From Ancistrus triradiatus (taxonomy: Eukaryota; Chordata; Actinopteri; Siluriformes; Loricariidae): a stretch of 64,000 bases of DNA. Each line of letters opens with the position of its first letter. Position 1 is the first letter of the stretch. Under the pieces are notes generated by a model. The model saw only the letters and a program-made list of their open reading frames with translations, was not told the origin of the DNA and made no database searches. The position numbers were made by a program, and so were the translations under genes. The stretch is from positions 124,001 through 188,000 of the forward strand of contig JAJAGP010000274.1 of the NCBI GenBank assembly GCA_025084515.1, given 5' to 3'. Below, in pieces: positions 45,601 to 57,600 of the stretch.

Positions 45601-48600
45601 TTATTAAAAATTTCTTAGCCATTAAATATAGTGGTTTAATGTTTAACGTAAAATGCCTTTTACAGTCCTGTTGTTTACTGGATACATTGCTCTGAAGCAC
45701 TTTGAGCTGCATTCTATTTATGAGTGTTTCATTAAGAAAATTATTGTTTTCATTGATCATTACTTTGACTATGCTCTTGTGTGTTTCATAATAATACAGG
45801 TTACAGCATTTTAGCATACCCTACTACTTCAAATTGTTTTTTAGCTTGTAGGTACTAATGGAGTTATGAACATCAACAGTAAGCTGCGTCTCCAGCTCTA
45901 CAGTCCTCCACCCAGAGCTCGGAAAAATCCACAAACAGTGGAGGTGTTTCAGTGGTGGTCAAAGTATCCTAGAAACCGTTATGATTCAACCCTTTATGTT
46001 ACAGTGAAAGGCCTCAAACTACCGGAACATGTGAGTATCATACATACTTCAGACTATACAAACTCTATCTCCCTGTATATTTGTAACGCAAACCAGTGCT
46101 TTATATCAATTAGTTGTAGATGTTTTGTTCACGTCTCAGTCTTTATTGTGATGCTTTTAGCTTCCAGATTACCGGGGGTCTCATTGGTAACTTTCTTCAT
46201 CCTTTCACAACCTACCTTAGTGAAACCATAATTATCCTATAAAAGAAACATCAAAGCCGTAAGAGTAAGTAGCAAGGGAAGGTTTTCTGTGACTAGGTGG
46301 ACCCGAGTATCCGCTCGATGATGGCTCTGCAGCAGGAAAGGGGCAGCACCTCCTACACCGAGCTTCATACTGAACTCAACCAGAAATTCTCCACCCAACT
46401 GTTGGAGAACAAGTCAGATGCTATACAGTGGAGCCGTCTGCCTAGACAGGTGATTTTACCATGATAAAATAGTTTCTAATTTTTATACAGCATTTTATGC
46501 TCGGGTCTAAATACATGGATTTAGTGACTTTAATTGTCCGGGGCAAAACTACACTTTCAGGTATGTCGCATTCCCAACAAGCCCATGCTATCATTCCGAG
46601 GAGGTCAGATGGGCTGCTTTACTGTATGCTTCTCACATGATGGAAGGAGTCTGGCTGCAGCTTGTGCTGACAGAGATGCTTTCCCTATTGTAGGTGAGTA
46701 GCTGCAAATTGGTAATGCACAATAAAATTGGATTTCATTAAATGTGCACAGGCAAAACTTTATCAACAAAACAGTTGGTGATAAAGTATATGGTATGTAA
46801 ACATATCTGTCTTTGAAATCTGTTGGATCCCCAACAGGACCAGCACAGATCAGGTACTATCTGGGTGGTGGATCATTATCAGCACTGCAGTGACACTGAT
46901 GTGATGGTGGGTGGTATTGTGTGTTTTGCTGGAATGAGTGGATCAGACACAGCAGTGCTGCTGGAGTTTTTAAACATCCTAGCTATTGGCATCCTGTAAG
47001 CACTGACAAAGGGTTAGACAATGACTAACACAAACTGTGCAACATCAGATGAGCTGCTGTCTCTGTACGGTGGAGCAGTATGGTAGATGTGTCCAATAGA
47101 GCGCACAGGTAGTGAACACTGTGATTAAAACCTCCAGCAGCACTACTGTATCTGATCCAATCGTACCAGCAAAACACACACTATCACACCACCACCACAT
47201 CAGTGTCACTGCAGTGCTGAGAATGATCCACCACCCAAATATTACCTCATCTGTGGTGGTCATGTAGGGGTCCTGACCATTAGGGAACAGAGTAAAGGGG
47301 ACAAAAAAGTATGTAGAGACACAGATGGACCATAGTCTGTAGTTGTAGAACTAGAAGTCTGTCTTTAAGGTAAGTGGAACTGATAAAATGGACAATGAGT
47401 GTAGAAACAAGGTGCTGTACCTAAAAATTAATTAGTGTGTTTGTATGTGAGTAATGAGAAGCGTAGTGAGTTTTTTGTGTGGGAACCATTGGTAAATGAG
47501 GCCTTGACTCACTTTGCATGTCTCGTAGTCACATATGTCATACGTAAACCTTTTACATACATGGGTTTTATTCTACTATCTATCTGACGTTTGGTATTAT
47601 AATACATCTGCATTTGTGTGTGTGTGTGTGTGTGTGTTTGTTTTTTTTTCCCTACAGTATATGAGATCCCTTCAGGCAAAGTCCTGATATCTTATAATGG
47701 GCACCTTAGTATTGTCTATGATCTCTGCTGGACCAGAGATGACAGGTGCTTACTGTCGGCATCCTCTGATGGAACAGTGAGGTAATCACTCCCCTGTATT
47801 TATTCTGACTAAGAATCTAGATTGTACACAATCAATAAATCAAAATATATTTTCTACTCTTAGAGTGTGGAACGTTGAAAGACTCCAGGGCCTTGCCCAG
47901 AAGATCCTTCCCCACCCAACATTTGTATACTGTGCCCAGTATCACCTTCATAGGCAGAGTTTGGTGGTCACAGGGGGTTATGATGGTCTACTTCGGGTCT
48001 GGAATTTAGACATCAAAGATATAAATGGACAACTTCTGCAAGAGTTTGAGGGGCACAAGACTTTTATCAATGCACTCTGCTTTGACAATGAAGGTAATAC
48101 CTACTTCTGTAGAACAAAACATCAGTTTTGTTTCCAGTAATATCTATGAAATGATAGTTGCATAACATTGTTTTTGACACAGGACTCAGGATGTTTTCAG
48201 CTGACAATGCTGGGCTGATCATTGTATGGAGTACCAAGATAGAAGATGGATCTCAGCATGAAACCACATGTCTCTGGAAAATTGAGAAGGTGAAATGTAG
48301 AGTAATTTAGATAAATTGTTGCAAATCAAAGTAATCACAATTGTCAAATTACAATATTGTCCACAGTAATGAATAATCTGTACATTAAAATAAAATATGC
48401 CCATAGGAAATAAAGGAAAGTGATCTAAATGGAATTCCCATCAACTCTCTAGAAGTTCACCCAAATGGAAGACGTCTTCTAATCCATGCCAAAGACAGCA
48501 TTTTGAGAGTGATGGACTTGCGAATGTAACTGTTTTTGATTTTTAATTATGTTTAAAAATGACTTCTAGATAACAAATAATTGTTTACATAGAATGCAAA

Positions 48601-51600
48601 TGTCCATATTTAAGAACAATACAATGTGCATAGGATACATCCAGGGGTGCAGTCTCGTATCCTTTTCTAAAGGGAGTGGGAGTGTGACTAATATAAGGCT
48701 CTGCTTTGAAAAAATAATAAATACGTTTATAGTATTATTTTCACATTTTAAAATATAGCTGTAAGGGTTTAGGATAGCCTACTCCCAAAAGAAAGCATGC
48801 TGTAAATGATTTTGTTTGTGTATAATTATTTTGTCTCAATTAACGTTTTGAATTTAAATAGATTATAAAATATAATGGTTGTAAATATATACAGTTTGAA
48901 TACTTCAGATCTTTAACTGTAGGACCACACTTTGAACTAATGTAGTTGAATGGTTCATATACTATGAATGTGTAGCTGTACTTTTAACATGGTTGTCATA
49001 AGAAGTATATATCTGCCCCTCACTCAGGTTTTATTGATTTTTGCCATTCTGCTTTTTTTCTGTCTGTCTGTACTGTAGTCTGACTGTAAAGAAATACACT
49101 GGTGCCACAAACTACAAAGAGAGGATCAACAGCACCTTCACCCCATGTGGAAGCTTCATCTTCTCAGGCAGCGAGGATGGACTTGCTTATGTGTGGAATG
49201 CTGAGACGGGTAAAGCAGATAATGTGAAGTTTAATGAGGACATTAAACATGAACATTTCAAATTTTGTATGCTGTTTGTCTAATGCATGTTAATCACTTA
49301 CAGACCTTACTAAAAATACACTGCCTGGCCCAAAAAAATTGCCGTTTGTATTCAAATAAGCAAATTCTTAAGAGCATTTGACTGGATAATTACTGCAGTG
49401 AATAATATGTTTCAGCTGGCAACAACTGTTTGTAACCCTGGCTGATGCAGTGAGAAGCTCTTATTTCTTAAACAACCTGGTCAAAAGATGTATCTCATGG
49501 TTTTGAAAGGATATAACTGTTTGTTGACCTGCAGTAAGCAAGAAAACAAATAAGGAGATGCTGAAATTATGTAACTGGGTTTAGAACTGTCCAATGCATT
49601 ATTAAAACTTGGAAGTACTGTATAAATGTGAACCATCAACTTCATGAGAGAAATGTGGTCGGGGAAGAAAATCTTGAATGACCATGATCAGAGAATACTT
49701 AAATGCTTGATGAAGTCAGATCATAAGTTTGAGGGGTCCAGAATTGCCCTATTCCAGAACAATAGGGTGTCAGAATGAATGGAATGGAAGAGCAGGAAGT
49801 GATGCACCCATCAGACATGGTGCCCAAGAATCTGCAGTCAGAGTTATGATGAGGGATTACATCAGTTGGTCAGGTGTAGGATCAGTAACATTATGTCAAA
49901 ATTAAGTCAGCTGAATACCTGAAGGTAACAAATGACCAGGTTATCCCATCCATGGTTTCTTTTCTTCCCCGATGCCACAGACATATTTCAGGATGACGGT
50001 GCCAAGATTGATTGGGCTACAGTTGTGGAAGAGTGGTTCTAAGAGCATGAGGAATCATTTACACACATGAATTGGCCACCAATAAGGCCTGACCTTAACC
50101 CCACTGAAATGCTTTAGGGTGTGCTGGAGACTTTAAGGAGTGGCTCGATTCTTCTGTTATCAACACAATTACTTTGTACCAAAATTTTATGCAATCTGGA
50201 TGGAAATAAACATTATGATGTTGCATAAGGTTGTTGAAACAATGCTCACCATGATCAAAGCCAAAAGATGGTCCGGTCCAACAAAATATTATGGCAATAT
50301 ATATTTTGGCACAGGCAGTCTATTTAACATTGTAAGACAAATGCTATTGTGTTACATTATTTAAAATATTGAATTTATATCAGTAAGAAGTAGTTGGGTG
50401 TCCTGGTCTTATGGAGGTGATGTCTGTGCTGAATTGAATACCTCAAGGTATATTTCAGTCATGAGACCATAGCACACCAGTTGGTGTCAGTTTGATCCTG
50501 CTAAAGGTCTCACATGATGGATATAGCACGAAGCAGGATTTGTGGTTTAGCCAATTCCAGGATTTATCCGGCTTAATGGTATCACAAAGGCGGTTCAGAT
50601 TCTACCCAGCTCAGTCACCTTGACAACTTGTCCTCCATGGTTAACCTGCTATGATCAGATTTTGTTGTTTACAGTGGTGCTTGGAAGTTTGTGAACCCTT
50701 TAGAATGTTCTATATTTCGGCATAAATATGACCTAAAACATCATCAGATTTTCACACAAGTCCTAAAAGTAGAAAAAGAGAACCCAGTTAAACAAATGAG
50801 ACAAAAATATTATACTTGGTTATTTATTTATTGAGGAAAAGGTTCCAATATTACATATTAGTGAGTGGCAAAAGTATGTGAACCTTTGCTTTCAGTATCT
50901 GGTGTGATTTTTGACTATGCTTATCCTGGTAAGGTACAGGGGTATGTTTGGTCCAGAACTTAACTGGGCATGTTAACCTGAACATCACTGGGTGCAGACG
51001 AAAGTGCTCCCTGGATGGGACGCCAAACCATTGCATGGTCCGATAATAGCACCACCCAGCCTTTACGATGCAAACCAAGCTCAGTGACTTGGAGATTTTG
51101 TATTACCCAGTTCATAATTTGGGAAGATTTATCTACACAGAACCAAATCATAGCTACTGTTCTGGTTTTGATGAATATAACACACACATGCAGATGTTAC
51201 AGACAAATACGGACAAACAAATACAGAGTGTAAAGTGCAGGGAGCTTTTAAGGACAATGTTTGTAGACTTGGGCAATATGACGATATTTTATCGTGTCGT
51301 GATAAATTTTGTTATTGTGATAGATAATTTGCTTTTCTGAGCGTATCGAGGCTATCTGTCAGTGCTTACAGAACACTGACCAACTGCATATTTCAGTATA
51401 AAGAGTATAATAAGTCATCTTTAATTGGATGTAGTGCAGCACATTTTGAATAAAAATCACTTTACTATGTACGGGATAATATTTGAGTAGTATATTTTAA
51501 TTTTTGAGTAGTATATCTGTGCTACTGATGTATTTTGTCTATAATCACATGTATCGTGAAAATGTCATTATATTGTGATATAATATCTTTACCATATCGC

Positions 51601-54600
51601 CCACCCCTATGATGAGCCAAGGTGATGTGGGTTAAGTGATCCTCTTGGCTGAGGCTTAGCCAGTCAGTAATAGCATGCCTGTGATCAAATGCAGGTGACC
51701 AAGTCGCTGTGTACTCTGAGCTGTGCTACTTGACTGCTCTCCGAGGAGTGACTTTCCACCCCCATGAGCACATGGTGGCTTTCTGTGCTTTTGGCCAAAG
51801 TCAACCAATTCAGTTATATGTGTATGACCGAAAAGGTGAGTTTGTGTGTTTGTCCTCAACTCAACACTCAAGTCTTCCTTAATAACAGAGCAAACATGTA
51901 CACACTCCCACTGTGTTGGATATATGCTGTACATATGGTAGTACTTGTATGGTTGTTTTCCAAACCATGTCAAAGCGAGGACATCAGCTATGTTTATGTT
52001 TTTAAATAGTTACTCAGATGGAGATCGAGAGCATGAGAATGCTGAACCGGTCTGAAACTGCTGACAGTAAAACAGTAAGCAATCATTGTGAGCTCCAAGT
52101 CATCCAGGACACCTCAGCCTCTGGGATGGACCGATTCTCCCGTGCTGCTCGCGTGTCCCTCAAGATGCAGCGAGTCAAACATAAACTCGACTCAGTTCTG
52201 GTGAGAACATGGAAGCTTTTCTTTTGCAGATAAGCATTTGAGTAAGCATTCTAGTCTTATATTTTTAGATAAGCATGTCAGTCTGTCATTTGGCAGCACC
52301 AGAGAACCCATGTTCAGACTGCGTGGAGTTTGCATATTCTCCCTGTGTCTGTGTGAGTTTTCTCTGGGTACTCTGGTTTCCTCCCACATTCCACAGACGT
52401 GCATTAGGTCAGCTGGTCTCTCCAAAGTGTCCCAATATGAATGTGTGTATGCACATGCCCTGTGGTGGATGGGTGCTCCGTCTGGTGTTGGTTCCTGTGC
52501 TGCCGGTTGGGCCCTGGATCTCCATATCCCTGAAATTAATTAAGCAGGTTTAAAAATGAAAATTAATTAATCTCTCATTTGGTTTTGTTGGTAGTTCATA
52601 AGTTTTGTCAATTTAAAGTAATGAATAACAGCAGTTGTTAGAAATCTGTGTTCAGTTTGTTCTGGAGCGCTTTCATACTGGCCAAATCAATAAGACCTTT
52701 ATAGTTACTGGCCACATTACTAGTTATAACTGCTCATAGTCTTAACTGGTCACCTTGCTAGTACTGGGTTTTACTCCCTTTTTCATTCAGAACTGCTTTA
52801 ATTCTTCATGGCATAGATTCAATACGGTGCTGGAAACATTCCTCAGAGATTTTGGTCCATAATGACATGGTAGCATCACAAAGTTGCGTAGATTTGCCGG
52901 CTGCACATCCATGATGTGGATCTCCAGTTCCACCACATTCCAAACGTGCTCTATTGGATTGAGATCTGATGACTGTGGAGGCCATCTGAGTACAGTGAAC
53001 TCATTCTCATGTTCAAGAAACCAGTTTGCGATGATTTGAGCTTGGTGTGTTATCCTGATTGAAGTCCCCATCAGAAGATTGCACACTGTGGTCATGAAGG
53101 CATATACCTTGTCAGCAATACTCAAGTAGGCTGTGGCATTTAAACACTGCTGAATTGGTATTAAGGGGGACCAAGTGTGCTAAGAAAATATCTCCCCCAC
53201 ACTATTACAGCACCACCAGCCTGAAACAGTTGATACGAGGCAGGATGGATCCATGCCTTCATGTTGTTTACGTCAAGTTCTGACACTAACATCCAAATAT
53301 CGCAGCAGAAAACATTTCTCTAATCGTCTATTGTGCAAATTTCTTAGCTGTTCTTAGCTGACAGGAGTGGGACCCAGTGTGGTCTTCTATTGCTGTAGAA
53401 TCAAGCTTCAAGGTTCAAAGTGTTGTGCATTCAGAGATGCTCTTCTGCATAACTTGGTAGTAACCAGTGGCTATTTCCTTTCTATTAGCTCAAACCAGTC
53501 GGAGATATTTTCTATTTTTCGTACCATTCTCTGTAATCCCTGGAGATGGCTTTGTGTGAAAATCCCAGTAGATCAGCAGTTTTTAAAAAGCAGTGATAAA
53601 ACGTGAGCAGAAAAAAAGAATAACTGTTCAATTCCTCTGTTTCAGGAGACGCATCTTAATGTCTCTGGTATGGAATATCTGCATGAACAGGGTAAGTATA
53701 GAGAATATGGACTTCCACAGAGCCAGTGCATTCCTAATGTTGTGTTCAATGAGCAAAAAACTGAAACTTCTTTAGACTATAGAAAAAAAACAAAAAAAAC
53801 CCTATATATATATATACACATACAGATCTGGTTGTTTTAAACTCTACCCCACTTCAACAAGAAGCCAGGGATGGAGATGCTTAAGAGTTCCTTAATACTC
53901 ATGAGTATAAATGTAAACATGATTCAGTTACATTTGATGAAAAAAAGTTTTCATATACAAGTTATATATATAATTATATATAATATGAAATATAATATCT
54001 TAAAATATCTTAAAAATAAAACATATTAAATATGTCTTAAATTACATTTACTTTAAACAAGTGTAACATCAAATTTCAGTATAGGAGTAAGTTAATTAGC
54101 TTCAAAGATTTTTTTTTTTTCCTTAACCTTTATGTCCAAGTTAACAGCATGCAGTAGTATACCAATGAAGCATTCTAATAATAATAGAGCTGATTGTTAT
54201 GTTATGTTACAGTTGTAGTTCTGTTCATGAGCACTGTAAATGTTATGCAGGTTATATCCTCTGTACATATAAAAGTTGGAATCCTAATTTTATTGACATT
54301 CTGAAATGTACAGAAGTCCGAGACCAATAGTGAAAAAGCTTCTATTTTACATATTTTTCTAATTTATTTCAGTGTGTTTATTGTAAATGCATGTCATAGC
54401 TAGTGTTTGAGCATTGATCGAGCATTTACAGGGGTAAGCCGAGCATTCAGTAACATCACAAGATGCTCTTTGGAATATTGTGAAATCATGCTGGGATAAC
54501 GAGGATCATCAGGTTTTGCACAAACTTGTGCTGTCATTTCTGCAAAGAAGAGCATGCCAAATTTTGAAATTAATAATTTTTTTCCAAAGAGTTACCTTTT

Positions 54601-57600
54601 TGGTCAAATTGTTATGCGGAATGTATGGTTTGTATGGACAACTTTTGCATAGAATTTGAGAAAAATGTAAAATGGTGGTCTCAGACTTGTCCCCCAATGT
54701 TTATGTAGATTTGAACTATTAACAGAAATGTTTGTTTTAATTGAAGGAAGCATGACTCAGTCGGGAAGGGGCATAACCACAGAGGCAAGTAGAAGTACTA
54801 ATATAATTGCAGGAATATTATTGTTGTGCTTTGAGAGTAATTGAAATTGTTTTGTGTTGTATCAGGACCCGTACAAGTCTCTTCCTCCTCCCTCTCTGCT
54901 TTCTCCTCACTCCAAGCTGCAGCTATCCAGCACGCTTGGTGCTCAGCTCATTTCTCAGGCCTCACTCGGCTCACAAACCTGTACGTAAAGCTAGTGATTT
55001 AGTAATGACCTCATCACGTAACTTTAGTACAACAGCAATTGATTTAAAGTGTCATCAGGTGTGAGAAATGCACTAATACACGCTCACCGAACACTTCATT
55101 GGGAACACTGTAATAATATTGACCTAATGGCATGAATTCCACAAAATCTTGGATACATTTCCTTTTAAGATTCTGCTCCTTGTTGACATTATTACGTCAT
55201 TTTTATGGTACACTTTCATGCTGTGAATCTCCCATTCTACATCCCTAAGGTGTTCTATTGGATTTAGATCTAGTAATTTGGAAGCATGTTCATTAGTATG
55301 TTCACGAATCCAGTGTGAAATGACTTTTGCTTCGTGCCATGGTGCTCTATCATGCTGGATATAGCCATTAGAAATGGGTACATTATGCCCATGAAGGAAC
55401 ACAAATGGTTAGCAACAATACTCAGACTGTGGCATTCAAGTGATGATTGAGTTGATATTAATGGGCCCAAGATGTGCCAAGAAAACATTTCCCACACTGT
55501 CACACCAGCACCAGCCTAAACTGTTGACACCAGGCAGCTTGGGTCCAGAGATCGATGATGTTGGCACCAAATTCTGACCCATCTGTGTGCCTCATCAGGA
55601 ACTGAGAATGTCCCTGATTGCATCAGATTTTATTGACCGCATTGCGCCACATGATTGGGTGCATAGATAATTGCATTAATGAGCAGGTGTACAGGTGTTC
55701 CTAATAAAGTTCGCAGTGAGTGTACATCTAAAATCACTTCCTGTATGCCATATAGAGAGATCCACACAGGTTTATTAGGTTCATGTTTTCAGGAACATGG
55801 CTTCTTATGGGACTTCCTCTTTACTCTCACAGCTGGCTCCACTGCTTTTGGTCATCCCATTAAAAGGATGCCATCTCTACAGCAAAGGGTATGATAAAGA
55901 CTTTCTGGTGTGTCTTGTTCAGTAGCGTGGATGAAATAAATATGCTGCGAGTTGCATTAAATGAATGTCTTTGATTGTAGTATATTTAAAGACGTAATTA
56001 TTTATTTTTGGTAATTTCCTCAGAGCTTACCGGATCATGAATTTCCGTTGCAAGCTGAGACTGATGCGTTACAAGTCCAGCAGACGGTACGTGTATCTTG
56101 TGCTGCGGTTATAATTGCTTTCATTTTACATTTGGTTAAATATAGAATGGGTTTTATTCAAGGTGAAATCACACATCCTCTCCTGTAGGTTGTGACTCTG
56201 TATGACTACAGTGCCAATCGCTCTGATGAGCTGACTGTACGCCGCGGTGATGTAATCCTTGTGCTGTACAAAGACAATGACAACTGGTGGTTCGGGCGCT
56301 TAGCCACTGGAGAGCAGGGCTACTTCCCAGCTGCCTATGTGGCTGATGAAAGTGAGTCACGCTTTTTTTTTTTTTAGAATTTGAGTTCCAGATACAGATT
56401 GGGTTTCATACAGTGTTGCAGCTAGACAAGAATTCTTTTTCATCACACAGAGGGTTTCGATGAAGAGCTCTCGCGGGCAATAGAGGCACAATCTGAACTT
56501 TCAGCACAAACAGAAGCTAACAGATCCACACCAAGCAAGGTAATGTAAATACAGTCTAGGTCCATGTGACTTAATATTAAAAAAATGTGTGTTTTAAAAT
56601 GTTGTACGAATTCACATATGCTCTCCATGTGTTTTTGTAATTTCCACTGTAATTCTTGATCATGCCTGCCTTTATCTTAGCAGCATAATAACCAATCCTG
56701 TCAGGTAAGGATTCCAGCCAACAGCCTTCCACTAAGTAGATGTGCAATTAAGCTTGTTTGTGGTGTGTGTTTTGCAGAGGTGTGGGCTCTGCAAAATGAC
56801 TTCCGACTTGACTCGACACAATCGAAATAGACTTACAACTTGACTTTGAATTGACAGTCGGTGGACTGTCAATTCACTTGGACTCGAACTCAAGGACTCA
56901 AGGGCCTCCACGAACACATTTTTAACATAATGATTTATTTACCCCTAACTGAGCATTTTGTATTGGTTGCATGGTGCTGTATCAGTGTAACGCTAGGGAG
57001 CTGAGCGTTGTTTATCCATAATCTAGCAACAAGGGAAATTCTACCCACCAGTCACAGGAAACTTTGAAGGCACCAGTTTTGAAGTTTGTACGGGCTAGGA
57101 ACATGCTGAAAAAAATAACTTTTCAATTATAAAGACTATGAAGTAGTGAATAAAAACTGCAACATGCAAAACTTGGATCACTGAACACTAGTTAATGTGA
57201 ATGGGGAACTTTCCCAACATACCGATTATATTATTGATTTTCTTTCTAGCTGCTCTTCTCAAAAATGGTCTCAGTAGCTATGACAATTTCTGGCTGTGAA
57301 TACTTAGCCTGTTTAGTTTTACTGATCACACACTAAACCAGCTGCATTTGATGACTTGAATAGGACTTGAAGTTTAGGACTTGACTTGAGCCTTTCCCAT
57401 CTTGACTTGGACTCAACTCACTTGTATTGACTTGGGACTTGTCCATCTTAACTTGGGACTTGCCTTTTGGACTTGTGTTAAGACTTGAGCCTTACTTGTT
57501 ACTTGCAACTTAGTGACTCGTTCCCACCTCCGGTATTTTGACATTTCACCTGCCATTAATTTTAAAATGTTTGCAGGTCAGTTAAAAATTGGTAACTTCC

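Noticed and set aside
37956..47432. CRISPR-like or tandem gene array suggested by repeated GTGGTGGATCATT blocks
   Set aside because: These are dispersed copies of one foldback repeat with kilobases between them, in a vertebrate intron; there is no regular spacing.
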